This document shows, piece by piece, positions 15,569 to 25,828 of a stretch of DNA of 64,000 nt. The DNA lies in contig QFQU01000004.1 in the NCBI GenBank assembly GCA_003248965.1, positions 124,001 through 188,000 of the forward strand. The letters are read 5' to 3'. This DNA comes from Brevundimonas sp. (GTDB lineage: Bacteria; Pseudomonadota; Alphaproteobacteria; Caulobacterales; Caulobacteraceae). The notes below the pieces were generated by a model. That model was not told the origin of the DNA. It was given only the letters and a program-made list of their open reading frames with translations, and ran no database searches. Every line of letters starts with the position of its first letter. Within the stretch, counting starts at the first letter, position 1. The position numbers and the translations under genes are program-made.

Positions 15569-16558
15569 ATGAACCATCTGAAGACCTTCGTGCTGCTGGC
15601 CGTCATGACCGCCCTGTTCATGGGGCTGGGTTATCTGATCGGTCGCGGGCCTGGCATGGCGATCGCCCTGCTGTTCGCGGGCGGGATGAATCTGTTCAGC
15701 TACTGGAACGCCGACAAGATCGTGCTGAAGATGTATCGCGCCCAGCCGGTCGACGAACAGCATCCCAACGCCGTGGTCAGAAACTATGTCGCCGACGTGC
15801 GCCAGATGGCGCGGGACGCCGGCCTGCCCCAGCCCCAGGTCGCCATCATTCCCAACGACCAGCCCAACGCCTTCGCCACCGGCCGCAATCCCCGGAACGC
15901 CGCCGTCTGCGCCACGACGGGCCTTCTGGACATGCTGACGCGCGAAGAGGTGCGCGGGGTGATGGCGCACGAACTGGCCCATGTGAAGAACCGCGACACC
16001 CTGACCATGACGGTGACGGCGACCATTGCGGGCGCCATCGCCGCCCTGGCCAACTTCGCCCTGTTCTTCGGCGGCGGCGACGACCGCGAGCGGCCGGGCG
16101 GCATTATCGGCACGATCGCCCTGATGCTGCTGGCGCCCATGGCTGCGGGCCTGGTGCAGATGGCGATCAGCCGGGGTCGCGAATACGAGGCCGACCGCGT
16201 CGGCGCCGAGATCGCCGGCGATCCCCAGGCCCTGGCCAGCGCCCTGCAGAAGATCGAGGCCTACGCCAAGCGCATCCACAATCCGACGGCGGAGCGCAAT
16301 CCAGCCTCGGGCCAGCTGTTCATCATCAACCCCCTGGCCGGGCGCGGCGCGGACAATCTGTTCTCGACCCATCCGGCGACCGGCAACCGGGTCCGCGCCC
16401 TGATGGAATTGGGCGCGCGGATGGGGCTGCGGCCCCGACCGGTGGTGGAGGCCGCGCCTGTCGCGCCTGCGGCGGCCCCGTCTTCAGTTGCGGCTCCAAC
16501 CGCGACCACGACCACGGGCGTGCCCATCACCGCGCCGCCGCGCGGACCGTGGGGCTGA
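15569..16558 (+). CDS. htpX: Membrane zinc metalloprotease HtpX
   Basis: Inner-membrane M48 protease for quality control of membrane proteins. Two N-terminal helices, then the catalytic HEXXH in GVMAHELAHVKNRDTLTMTV, further helices near ALANFALFFGG and LMLLAPMAAGLVQ, the third zinc ligand in SRGREYEADRVGAEIAG, and FSTHPATGNRVRAL. The 329 residues include an Ala/Pro/Thr-rich C-terminal tail of about 40 that is longer than in E. coli. Confidence 0.96.
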   Translation: MNHLKTFVLLAVMTALFMGLGYLIGRGPGMAIALLFAGGMNLFSYWNADKIVLKMYRAQPVDEQHPNAVVRNYVADVRQMARDAGLPQPQVAIIPNDQPNAFATGRNPRNAAVCATTGLLDMLTREEVRGVMAHELAHVKNRDTLTMTVTATIAGAIAALANFALFFGGGDDRERPGGIIGTIALMLLAPMAAGLVQMAISRGREYEADRVGAEIAGDPQALASALQKIEAYAKRIHNPTAERNPASGQLFIINPLAGRGADNLFSTHPATGNRVRALMELGARMGLRPRPVVEAAPVAPAAAPSSVAAPTATTTTGVPITAPPRGPWG

Positions 16559-16640
16559 TCCGGGTTCTTGTTCCTCCTCGTGGTTTGCACTCGATGGCCG
16601 GATCGCTTCAGATAGGGACCTGCTTCGTCCTGGGGGTTTC

Positions 16641-18245
16641 ATGTCGCGTCTGCTCGCCTTCGTCTGCGCCTCGGCGCTGCTCGCCACGCCGGTCGCCGCC
16701 CAGTCGGTGGACCGCGTCGCCGTCAACGGCATCATCGACCAGGGGCTGAACCACAGCCAGGTGATGCAGACCGCCGCCTATCTGACCGACCGGATCGGCG
16801 GGCGGATGACCAACTCGCCCCAGATGCGCGAGGCCGAACGCTGGGCGCAGCAGCGGTTCCGCGACTACGGCCTGTCCGACGTGCGCGCCGAGGGTTTCGA
16901 GTTCGGCCGGGGCTGGTCCATCGTCCGCTCCAGCGCCCGCATGACCGCGCCGCGCCCGCTGGATCTGCGCGCCATTCCCGTGGCCTGGACGCCCGGCACC
17001 AATGGAACGATCAGTGCGGGCGTGATCGTCGCGCCCCTGTCCAAGGTGGAGGATTTCGACAAATGGCGCGGCAAGCTGGCGGGCAAGATCGTCATGATCT
17101 CCCAGCCTGGCACGGGGTCGGAGCCGACCGAGCCGGCCTTCCGCCGCTGGACCAGCGCCGAGCTGGCCGAGCGCAACACCTATAACCAGCCGCAATATTC
17201 GCCCGCCGCCATCCGCAAGTCGCTGGAGACCGCCGATTTCGCCTTGAAGATGGACGCCTTCCTGGTCGAACAGGGCGACCTGGCCTGGGTGCGGATTTCA
17301 CAGCGCGACGGCGACCTGCTGCACGGCACGGGCTATACCTATCAGGTGGGCGCCACGCCGAAACTCGCGGGGGTGGAGCTGGCGGCCGAGGATTATCGCC
17401 GTCTGGCGCGTCTGGCCCTGACCGACGCCCCGCCGACGCTGGAGTTGAACAGCGAGGTCCGTTTCCACGACGAGGACGTCAACGCCTACAACATTCTGGC
17501 CGACATTCCCGGCACGGCGCGCGGGACCGAATACGTCATGGCCGGCGCCCATCTGGACAGCTGGGTCGCCTCGGACGGCGCGGTGGACAATGCGGCGGGC
17601 AGCGCGGTCGTTCTGGAGGCGGCGCGCATCCTGAAGGCCCTGAACGTGCGGCCCAAGCGCACCATCCGCTTCGCCCTGTGGAACGGCGAGGAGCAGGGCA
17701 TCCTCGGCTCCCTGGCCTATGTGGACCGACATCTGGCGACGCGCGCGCCGTCGAACGATCCGGCGCTGGCGGGCCTGTCGAACAATCGCACCTGGCGCAG
17801 CCGCTGGCCTATCGAGCCGCGCGCCGGCTATCGCGATCTGGTCGCCTATTTCAATCTGGACAACGGCTCGGGCAAGATCCGCGGCATCAACGCCGAGGGC
17901 AATGTCGCCGCCGCCCCGATCTTCCAGGACTGGCTGGCGCCGTTCGCCAGCATGGGCGCGACCAGCGTCTCGCTGCGCAACTCGGGCGGCACCGACCACG
18001 TCTATATGCAGACCGTCGGCGTGCCGGGGTATCAGTTCATCCAGGACCCGCTCGACTATTCCAGCCGCCTGCACCACACCAGCATCGACAGCTACGACCA
18101 CCTGAAGGCCGAAGACCTGCGTCAGGCGGCCGTCATCCTGGCCAGTTTCCTGCTGAACGCCGCCAACCGCGACGAACCCCTGCCGCGGATGCCGTTGCCG
18201 ACCCAGCCGACGCCCAGCGATCCGTTCGAATATCCGGCGGATTGA
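16641..18245 (+). CDS. Secreted M28 family zinc peptidase
   Basis: Exported aminopeptidase-like enzyme of 534 residues. A signal peptide (MSRLLAFVCASALLATPVAA) is followed by a protease-associated segment and the M28 catalytic domain. Zinc ligands are visible in VMAGAHLDSW, AVDNAAGSAVVLEAAR, LWNGEEQGILGS (catalytic Glu plus ligand Glu), YFNLDNGSGKI and LHHTSIDSYDHL. A second M28 protein is encoded at 51315-52979. The ATG at 16641 is chosen because it begins the signal peptide. Confidence 0.94.
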   Translation: MSRLLAFVCASALLATPVAAQSVDRVAVNGIIDQGLNHSQVMQTAAYLTDRIGGRMTNSPQMREAERWAQQRFRDYGLSDVRAEGFEFGRGWSIVRSSARMTAPRPLDLRAIPVAWTPGTNGTISAGVIVAPLSKVEDFDKWRGKLAGKIVMISQPGTGSEPTEPAFRRWTSAELAERNTYNQPQYSPAAIRKSLETADFALKMDAFLVEQGDLAWVRISQRDGDLLHGTGYTYQVGATPKLAGVELAAEDYRRLARLALTDAPPTLELNSEVRFHDEDVNAYNILADIPGTARGTEYVMAGAHLDSWVASDGAVDNAAGSAVVLEAARILKALNVRPKRTIRFALWNGEEQGILGSLAYVDRHLATRAPSNDPALAGLSNNRTWRSRWPIEPRAGYRDLVAYFNLDNGSGKIRGINAEGNVAAAPIFQDWLAPFASMGATSVSLRNSGGTDHVYMQTVGVPGYQFIQDPLDYSSRLHHTSIDSYDHLKAEDLRQAAVILASFLLNAANRDEPLPRMPLPTQPTPSDPFEYPAD

Positions 18246-18262
18246 GGTGTAGTCGCCCAGAA

Positions 18263-18389
18263 CGTCATTCCGGGGCGCCCATCGGGCGAACCCGGAACCC
18301 AGGGTGTGGTGTCCACTTTCGACGCCGCTCAAAGCGAGCGGGCAGTCCTGGGTTCCGGGTTCCTCGCTTCGCTCGGCCCCGGAATGACG
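18263..18389. repeat. Long interrupted palindrome between convergent genes
   Basis: Outer arms CGTCATTCCGGGGC (18263-18276) and its complement GCCCCGGAATGACG (18376-18389). Inner arms AACCCGGAACCCAGG and CCTGGGTTCCGGGTT lie near 18289-18303 and 18349-18364. It fills the gap between the M28 peptidase and the thiolase. The structure is that of a REP- or MITE-like intergenic repeat and could end transcription from both sides. Confidence 0.7.
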
Positions 18390-18391
18390 GT

Positions 18392-19573
<1,182 letters not shown>

Positions 19574-19732
19574 GGGATTTCACTCTCTGCGGAATAAAAG
19601 TCGTGGCCGTTCTGCCGCATTGCGCGGGTTTCGTCACCCCGAGGCGCGTGGTCGCATGGCGATTCAGCCAATTGTCACCCTCCGGGCGCATTGTGGCGGG
19701 AACGTTGGCGGCGATCCGGGATTGGAAAGGCC

Positions 19733-20449
19733 ATGCTGCGCACCTTGAACCGTCTTGTCGCCCACGTCTGCACGCCGGACGAACTGGACATGATCGACCA
19801 TTATCAGACGCGGGCCGAACGACTGGCCGATCTGTGGGTCCATGTGGTGGGGCTGATGCTGGCGGCGGTGGGCGGCGTCGTACTGGCGGGGCTGGCCGGC
19901 GTCTATACGGGCATTGGCGGGGTGATGGCGACGGCCATCTACGCCCTGTGCCTGGTGGGGATGCTGACGGCTTCGACGATCTACAACTGGACCACCCCGT
20001 GCGCCGCGCGGCCGGTGCTGCGTCGGTTGGACGAGGCGGCCATCTTCCTGATGATCGCCGGAAGCTACACCCCCTTCACGACCCAGCGGTTCGAGGGGGG
20101 CTGGGCGGCGGGTTTCACCGCCCTGATCTGGGCCCTGGCCTTCGCCGGCGCAGGGGTTAAGCTGTTCGCCCCGCGCATTTCGGACAGGTTCTGGAGCGCG
20201 GTCTATGTCGTCTTCGGCTGGCTGGCGGTCGCGGCCTTGAAGCCCATGGTCGAGACGGTGCACCCGGTCGCCCTGGCCCTTCTGGTCATAGGCGGCCTGA
20301 TCTATACCGCCGGGGTCTTCGTCTTCATCAGCCCCAAGGTGCGCTTCCGTCGCGCCATCTGGCACGGCTTCGTCGTCACCGGCGCGACGGTCCACTGGAC
20401 GGCGGTTCTGGTGGGCGTGGTGCTGGCGCCGGCGATGGCGCACGGTTGA
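19733..20449 (+). CDS. Hemolysin III / PAQR family membrane protein
   Basis: A 238-residue integral membrane protein with seven predicted helices. Family signatures are the N-terminal RAERLADLWVHVVGLMLAAV, SSTIYN-like ASTIYNW, the LRRLDEAAIFLMIAGSYTPF block with its Asp and Ser, and the C-terminal HGFVVTGATVHWTAV. In related proteins, Ser, Asp and His residues like these bind a metal in a hydrolase-like site. True haemolytic activity is not implied. Confidence 0.92.
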   Translation: MLRTLNRLVAHVCTPDELDMIDHYQTRAERLADLWVHVVGLMLAAVGGVVLAGLAGVYTGIGGVMATAIYALCLVGMLTASTIYNWTTPCAARPVLRRLDEAAIFLMIAGSYTPFTTQRFEGGWAAGFTALIWALAFAGAGVKLFAPRISDRFWSAVYVVFGWLAVAALKPMVETVHPVALALLVIGGLIYTAGVFVFISPKVRFRRAIWHGFVVTGATVHWTAVLVGVVLAPAMAHG

Positions 20450-20533
20450 GCGTCGCCCCTGCGCGGTCGCGCCCTCTGGCGCTTCGTGTCGCAACGGACG
20501 ATAGTGACGCGTTGCAACATCGCGAGAACAAGC

Positions 20534-21175
20534 GTGGCTGACGAAAAGACCAAGGGCGCAAAAGCCGGCGACACCGATGTGATCGTCATCAAGAAATATG
20601 CGAACCGCAGGCTCTACAACACCCGAACCAGCGCCTATGTGACGCTGGAGGACCTGGCCGCCATGGTGCGCGAGGGGGTCGAGTTCGTGGTCTATGACGC
20701 CAAGACCAACGACGACCTGACCCGCCAGATCCTGACCCAGATCATCTTCGAGGAGGAAAGCCGGGGCGAGGCCCTGCTGCCGGTCCAGTTCCTGCGCCAG
20801 TTGATCGGCTTCTACGGCGGATCGATGCAGGGGGTTCTGCCCTCCTATCTGGAGATGTCCCTGGCTAATTTCAGTCGCCAGCAGGAGCAGTTCGCCAGCC
20901 AGATGAGCCGCGCCTTCGGAACCGGTTCGGGCGCGACCCTGATGGAAGAGGCCGCCCGCGCCAACATGGCCATGTTCGAACGCGCCCTGCAGATGTTCCC
21001 TGGCTTCGGTTACGCTCGCGCCGAACCGGCCGCGGACACGGCGACCCCGCCCAGGGACAAGACCGACGATCCCGCGCCTGCGGCCGAGGCCCCCGACGCC
21101 CTGGCCGAAATGCGTCGCCAGATGGACGAGATGCGCCGTCAGATCGACCGGCTGGCGGGCGGCAAGTCCGAATGA
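20534..21175 (+). CDS. phaR: Polyhydroxyalkanoate synthesis repressor PhaR
   Basis: DNA-binding repressor that also senses PHA granules and controls phasin and PHA genes. The N-terminal PHB/PHA-accumulation regulator domain reads VIVIKKYANRRLYNTRTSAY and VTLEDLAAMVREGVEFVVYD. The central region includes FEEESRGEALLPVQFLRQLI. A C-terminal Met/Arg/Gln helix (EMRRQMDEMRRQIDRLAGG) looks like a coiled coil. The GTG at 20534 gives the usual N-terminus (VADEKTK); 213 residues. Confidence 0.95.
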   Translation: MADEKTKGAKAGDTDVIVIKKYANRRLYNTRTSAYVTLEDLAAMVREGVEFVVYDAKTNDDLTRQILTQIIFEEESRGEALLPVQFLRQLIGFYGGSMQGVLPSYLEMSLANFSRQQEQFASQMSRAFGTGSGATLMEEAARANMAMFERALQMFPGFGYARAEPAADTATPPRDKTDDPAPAAEAPDALAEMRRQMDEMRRQIDRLAGGKSE

Positions 21176-21522
21176 CCGACGGCGTCCGTCCGGTCGGCGG
21201 ACCCGAACGGGTCGAACGCCGCGAGAGCGAGCGCCGCCGCCGCGACCGCCGCGCCGCCGCCCGCGCCCTGGTTCCGGTTTCCGAGGTCCAGGCCGAGGAC
21301 GCCGCCGCGCCCGACCCGGCAAGACCTGCCGTCCACACGGCGCCGGAACCCGTCGCCGCCGCCTTCGTCGCCCAGCAGATCGGTCAGGGCGGCCACAAGC
21401 GGGGTTTGCGCGGCGGCGCGCCCGTGCTGGACGCGGCCCGCGCCGCCTATCTGGGAACGGAATATTCCGGCGCGGCCGAGCGTCGTCCGCCCGCCGGAAA
21501 ATCGACCAAGACCGATATCTGA
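21172..21522 (+). CDS. Hypothetical protein coupled to phaR
   Basis: A 116-residue protein overlapping the phaR stop by 4 bases. The N-terminal half is Arg/Glu-rich (RVERRESERRRRDRRAAARA) and the C-terminal half has a compact motif, VAQQIGQGGHKRGLRGGAPV then AARAAYLGTEYSG. No transmembrane segment. I do not know its function; coupling suggests a link to PHA control. Confidence 0.7.
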   Translation: MTDGVRPVGGPERVERRESERRRRDRRAAARALVPVSEVQAEDAAAPDPARPAVHTAPEPVAAAFVAQQIGQGGHKRGLRGGAPVLDAARAAYLGTEYSGAAERRPPAGKSTKTDI

Positions 21523-21580
21523 TCGCGCGGCACGGGGCTTGCTGGGAGGGGGCGACGCCGCTTCTTTCCGGACCCGCCCA

Positions 21581-21658
21581 TGCCTGCCGCCTTCAGCCTC
21601 GCCGCCAAGGTCTTCGACGTCGCCGTCGTGGCCCTGATCTTCAGCGTTTTTTCCTAAG
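21581..21658 (+). CDS. Possible 25-residue membrane peptide
   Basis: MPAAFSLAAKVFDVAVVALI then FSVFS: a single hydrophobic helix. GGGAGGGGGCG lies about 30 bases upstream, but no well-placed ribosome-binding site is seen. Small single-helix peptides are common in bacteria, but chance is also possible at this length. Confidence 0.25.
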
Positions 21659-21755
21659 GCCTATCGGCCTTCGGCCAGCATGGCCGGGCCCGCGCTTCGC
21701 GCGACTTGGGGCCGTGAAGCGTGACCAGCGCTTCGGAGAGACGTGACAAACGGTC

Positions 21756-22163
21756 TTAGTTGCCCAAGTCGAAGTCCTTGCGGGACGCGATGATGGTCAC
21801 GATGAAACCGGCCAGCACGTCCAGCAGGATCATCACCACGATCAGGAAGAAGGTCGAGGTGGCGAAGCCGCGCAGCAGCAGGAATTCGATCAGCACGGCG
21901 ATGAACAGCACCATCGACAGGGCGTGGTTGACGATGGCGACCCGCTGGCTGGACGTGGACTTGATCAGTTCGAAGAACAGCAGGATCAGCCCGACGAACA
22001 GGATCAGGTCGCCCCAGCTGACGCCCCATTGCGCGCCCGAGGTCATGGTGACGGAAAACAGCGGATCGTTCAGCAGGGCGTCCGCCTGGGTCGCCCCCTC
22101 GGTCAGCACCAGTATGTTGTAGAGCACAACCGGAATAATCAGCAGGGGGATCGCGATCAGCAT
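21756..22163 (-). CDS. Four-helix hypothetical membrane protein
   Basis: A 135-residue inner-membrane protein. Hydrophobic segments lie at about residues 1-20, 48-67, 80-100 and 105-127. The first loop (TQADALLNDPLFSVTMTSG) would be periplasmic. It ends RKDFDLGN. No enzyme motif seen. It is read toward the empty stretch left of it, and its start is about 100 bases from the end of the HMG-CoA lyase gene upstream. Confidence 0.75.
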   Translation of the reverse strand: MLIAIPLLIIPVVLYNILVLTEGATQADALLNDPLFSVTMTSGAQWGVSWGDLILFVGLILLFFELIKSTSSQRVAIVNHALSMVLFIAVLIEFLLLRGFATSTFFLIVVMILLDVLAGFIVTIIASRKDFDLGN

Positions 22164-22263
22164 GGGTCCGGTCTTCTTCGCGCGGCGCGTCCGGGGCCGT
22201 CGCGTCGGGGTGACGATAGCGCGCTTCGCCGCCGCCCGCCACGGTCAAGCCTCGGGCGGGGGC

Positions 22264-23178
22264 TCACCCCTTGGGAAAGCCGCCCGCGCGGCTCAGCGCC
22301 GAGGGGGCGGGACGGCCGATCGCCGCGCCGATCCAGCGCGCCGTGGCGATCAGGGCCTCCAGATCGTAGCCGGTCTCGAACCCGGCCCGCGACAGCATAT
22401 AGACCAGGGCCTCCGTGGCGATATTGCCCGTTGCGCCGGGCGCGAAGGGACAGCCGCCGATGCCGCCGACCGAGGCGTCCAGCACGTCGACGCCGGCCTC
22501 CACCCCGGCGTAGGCGTTGGCCAGGCCGGTGTTGCGCGTGTCGTGAAAATGCAGACGCAGGGTCGCGTCCGGCGCGGCCTTTCTGGCGGCCTCCACCTTC
22601 CTTGTCACCGCCCAGGGGTCGCCAGCGCCGATGGTGTCGGCCAAGCCGATTTCGGCTACGCCCATTTCGCCTATGGCTCCGACCATGTCCGCGACCTGCG
22701 CGACCGAAACCTCACCCTCGAACGGACAGCCCCACACGCAGGAGATCGTCGCCGACAGCGAAGGCGCGCCTTCGGACGCTTCGGCGTTGTGCCGCCGGGC
22801 CACGATCTCGCCCAGCATGGCCAACTGTTCCTTCACCGCCAGGCCCTGGTTCTTCAGGCCGAAACCGTCGGTGGCGGCGACCGACACATTGACCTCGTCC
22901 ACCCCGGTGGTCAGCGCCCGGTCATAGCCCTTGCCGTTCAAAACCAGGCCGATGCGACTGCGTCCCGCCTGATGCGGCAAGGCGGCCATGACCGTTTCGG
23001 CGCCAGCCATCTGGGGCACATATTTCGGATGGACGAAGGAGACGGCCTCGATGCGTCTGGCGCCGGCCGTCTCCAGCCGTCGCACCAGGTCGGCGCGCAT
23101 GGCCGGCTCCAGAACGGCCTTCTCGTTTTGCAGGCCGTCGCGCGGTCCGACCTCGACGATCTGGATGAAACGGCTCAT
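22264..23178 (-). CDS. Hydroxymethylglutaryl-CoA lyase
   Basis: Cleaves HMG-CoA to acetoacetate and acetyl-CoA at the end of leucine breakdown. The 304-residue TIM-barrel protein shows IVEVGPRDGLQNEKAVLEPA, SFVHPKYVPQMAGA, CVWGCPFEGEVSVAQVADMV, LADTIGAGDP, the metal-ligand HFHDTRNTGLANAY and the catalytic-loop Cys in GGIGGCPFAPGATGNIATE. It overlaps the glycosyltransferase stop by 4 bases although the two have no obvious metabolic link. Confidence 0.95.
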   Translation of the reverse strand: MSRFIQIVEVGPRDGLQNEKAVLEPAMRADLVRRLETAGARRIEAVSFVHPKYVPQMAGAETVMAALPHQAGRSRIGLVLNGKGYDRALTTGVDEVNVSVAATDGFGLKNQGLAVKEQLAMLGEIVARRHNAEASEGAPSLSATISCVWGCPFEGEVSVAQVADMVGAIGEMGVAEIGLADTIGAGDPWAVTRKVEAARKAAPDATLRLHFHDTRNTGLANAYAGVEAGVDVLDASVGGIGGCPFAPGATGNIATEALVYMLSRAGFETGYDLEALIATARWIGAAIGRPAPSALSRAGGFPKG

Positions 23179-24875
23179 CGGTCGGCGCCCGCATCGGCGC
23201 CCGCCGCCGCGCCTGAAACGGGTCGGGGCGGCGGGGCGTAGACCGTCAGGCTGACGTCGTCGCCTTCCGAATAGTTGTGGCCCCGCACCGTGCCGACCGC
23301 CCGGCCCGACACGCCCAGCCGGGCCGAGGCGGCGCGGAAGGCGTCGGCGTCGCGCGCTTCCACGATGGCGGGCCGTCCTTCGGCCAGGGCCTCGGCCGCC
23401 CCTTGCGCGTCGGTCAGGTCGGTGTCGCGCCCGGTCAGGAAGACGAAGCTGGGCTCATGGAAGCCGGTGATGGCCACCGGTCCCGGCGTGCGGCCCTGGC
23501 GGGGATGCAGGTCGGCCGCCTCCAGCGTCTTTTCCAGCTGGGGCGCTATGGCCAGGGGACGCAGCTGGCGAATGGTCCCCGCCAGGGCCGCATGGGCGGT
23601 GATCCCGAAAACGAGCGAGGCCAAGAGCGCCGTGATCGACGCCCGGTTCAGCAGCAGGAAGGCCCCCACCAGGGCCGCCGCCGCCGCCGTCCCGATGGTC
23701 AGGGCCGCCCAGGTCTGGGCCGTGGAGGTGCCATAGACGGTCAGCCCATAGACGGTGACGCCGATGATCAGCACGGCCGCCAGAACCGCCAGGATCGCGC
23801 CGACGATCCGCGACACGGTCCCGATCGGGCGGGCCAGGGCGGCCGCCGCCAGCAGGGCCAGGGCGCCGAAGGTCGGCAGGGTGTAGTGCCACAGCTTGGT
23901 CGGGGCCAGTTCGAACATCAGCCAACCGGGAACCAGCCAGCAGACCAGGAACCGGATCGCCGGCTCGGCCCGCCGGCTCCAGCCCGTCGATACGGCGGCC
24001 GGCAGCAGCAGGGTGGAGGGGAAGAACAGCAGGGGCGCCAGCAACAGATACATGCCGGGGAAACCCGAATGGCTCTCGTGCGCGCCGGCGATCTTGGGCG
24101 CCAGGTCGCCGCCTATGGCCTCGCGCCAGAAGCCGCCGTCGGTGGCGATGGTGATGGCGATGGCCCACGGCCCGACCATCAGGGCGACCAGCGGCAGGCC
24201 CCAGCCCCAGCCCAGCCGGCCCAGCCATTTGACGTCGCGGTCCCAGATCGACAAGGCGATGATCGCCAGGCCCACGACCAGAAGGCCGATCGGTCCCTTG
24301 ATCAGGATCGACAGGCCCAAACCCAGCCAGAACAGCAGCTTGTGCGGTCGGATGGGCCGTTCGCCCGCCTGGGTCGCCATATAGATGCGCGCCAGGGCCG
24401 CCATGGCCAGGGTCGTGGCCCCGCACAGGACGGCGTCGGTCTTGGCGATGCCCGCCTCGGTCGACAGCAGGAGGGTGGTGCCTAGTATGGCCCCACCCAG
24501 AAAGCCGACGCGATTGCCGAACAGGGCCGTTCCCGCCCAGGCGGCGGCCCAGGCCGCCAGCGCGGCCCCCAGCAGGGACGGCAGGCGATAGGGGGCGATG
24601 TCCCGATCCTCGACGTCGGAGGTCAGGGCCACGGCCGCCGCCTGCAGCCAATAGATGCCGACCGGCTTCTTCCAGCGCGGCTCGTCCTGGAAGCGGATGT
24701 CGACGAAGTCGTGGCTTTCCAGCATCTGGGCCGTGGCCTGGGCGAAACGGCTCTCGTCGCGGTCCAGCGGCGGCAGCAGCATCAGGCTGGGCAGGCCCGC
24801 GACCAGGGTCAGGAGGGCCGCCAGGACCGGGCCGCGCCAACCGGCGATGAGGTGATCCAGGTTCGGAAGGGTCAT
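23175..24875 (-). CDS. ArnT-like family 39 glycosyltransferase
   Basis: A 566-residue polytopic inner-membrane glycosyltransferase using a lipid-linked sugar donor. The family's first-loop acidic motif is present (LPPLDRDESRFAQATAQMLE), followed by RFQDEPRWKKPVGIYWLQA. About a dozen hydrophobic helices follow, with a C-terminal soluble domain of about 130 residues. ArnT adds aminoarabinose to lipid A; the sugar here cannot be read. A divergent GT2 gene begins 99 bases away and may supply the lipid-linked sugar. Confidence 0.9.
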   Translation of the reverse strand: MTLPNLDHLIAGWRGPVLAALLTLVAGLPSLMLLPPLDRDESRFAQATAQMLESHDFVDIRFQDEPRWKKPVGIYWLQAAAVALTSDVEDRDIAPYRLPSLLGAALAAWAAAWAGTALFGNRVGFLGGAILGTTLLLSTEAGIAKTDAVLCGATTLAMAALARIYMATQAGERPIRPHKLLFWLGLGLSILIKGPIGLLVVGLAIIALSIWDRDVKWLGRLGWGWGLPLVALMVGPWAIAITIATDGGFWREAIGGDLAPKIAGAHESHSGFPGMYLLLAPLLFFPSTLLLPAAVSTGWSRRAEPAIRFLVCWLVPGWLMFELAPTKLWHYTLPTFGALALLAAAALARPIGTVSRIVGAILAVLAAVLIIGVTVYGLTVYGTSTAQTWAALTIGTAAAAALVGAFLLLNRASITALLASLVFGITAHAALAGTIRQLRPLAIAPQLEKTLEAADLHPRQGRTPGPVAITGFHEPSFVFLTGRDTDLTDAQGAAEALAEGRPAIVEARDADAFRAASARLGVSGRAVGTVRGHNYSEGDDVSLTVYAPPPRPVSGAAAGADAGADR

Positions 24876-24973
24876 GCGGCAGTCGTATCACGCCATCCGG
24901 CCCCGCCGGAAGCGGTCCTGATCGCGCGCGCGTCGCCGTTTCGCCGCGCCGGACGATGCGCTACAGAGCCGCG

Positions 24974-25726
24974 ATGACCGACGCCGCCGTCTCCCCGCCC
25001 GAAACCGCCGCCCCGGACATCTCCGTCGTGGTGCCGGTGCACAATGAATCGGGGGCCGCCGTGCCCCTGGCGCGCGAAATCGCCGCCGCCTTCGCCGGCC
25101 GCTCCTATGAGATGATCTTCGTCGACGACGCCTCCAAGGACACGACCCTGGCCGAACTGAAGGCCGCCATGGCCGACCTGCCGCGCCTGCGCGTCCTGGC
25201 CCATGCCGCCAATGCGGGCCAGAGCCGGGCCGTGCGCACCGGCGTCCTGGCCGCGCGCGCTCCCGTCGTCGTCACCCTGGACGGGGACGGCCAGAATCCG
25301 CCTGCCGACGCGCCGCGCCTGGCGGACGCCCTGATCGCCGCTCCCGCCGACGTGGCCCTGGTCGGCGGCCGTCGCGCCAAGCGCCAGGATTCCAACGCCA
25401 AGCGCCAGGCTTCGCTCTGGGCCAACCGCATCCGCCGTCGCTTGCTGGGCGACGACGCCGACGACACGGGCTGCGGGCTGAAGGCCTTCCGCCGCGACAT
25501 CTTCCTGCGCCTTCCCTATTTCGATCACGTCCACCGCTATCTGCCGGCCCTGATGATCCGCGAAGGGTTCAAGAACCAGTATCTGGACGTGGATCACCGC
25601 CACCGCGAGACGGGCCAGTCGAAATACACCAACTGGGGCCGCCTGCGCGCCTCGGTTTCGGACCTCCTGGGCGTCATGTGGTTGAAGACCCGCGCGCGCC
25701 AGCCCGGCGCGATCTCGGAGTTCTGA
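24974..25726 (+). CDS. Family 2 glycosyltransferase, dolichyl-phosphate mannose synthase type
   Basis: A 250-residue GT-A enzyme. It shows ISVVVPVHNESGAAVPLARE, the nucleotide-sugar Asp motif FVDDASKDTT, the metal-binding VTLDGDGQNPP, and TGCGLKAFRRDIF near the acceptor site. There are no C-terminal membrane helices, unlike ArnC. It is divergent from the family 39 transferase, and the two probably act in sequence on a polyprenyl-phosphate sugar. Confidence 0.92.
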   Translation: MTDAAVSPPETAAPDISVVVPVHNESGAAVPLAREIAAAFAGRSYEMIFVDDASKDTTLAELKAAMADLPRLRVLAHAANAGQSRAVRTGVLAARAPVVVTLDGDGQNPPADAPRLADALIAAPADVALVGGRRAKRQDSNAKRQASLWANRIRRRLLGDDADDTGCGLKAFRRDIFLRLPYFDHVHRYLPALMIREGFKNQYLDVDHRHRETGQSKYTNWGRLRASVSDLLGVMWLKTRARQPGAISEF

Positions 25727-25760
25727 TCGCGCCCGTCCCGTCGGCGGGAAGGCGGCGGCC

Positions 25761-25768
25761 AAAAGAAA
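25761..25768 (+). repeat. Target-site duplication, left copy
   Basis: AAAAGAAA immediately outside the left inverted repeat, repeated at 28428-28435. Eight bases is the duplication length typical of IS1595-family elements. Confidence 0.85.
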
Positions 25769-25792
25769 GGCGTATATGTAGTTTGCAAACCC
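25769..25792 (+). repeat. IS1595-type left terminal inverted repeat
   Basis: Begins GGCGTATATG and ends TTTGCAAACCC. It differs from the complement of the right end only at repeat positions 10 and 13. Confidence 0.88.
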
Positions 25793-25828
25793 GATGATCG
25801 TGTGCGATGTCCCTCCTGGGGAATCGGC

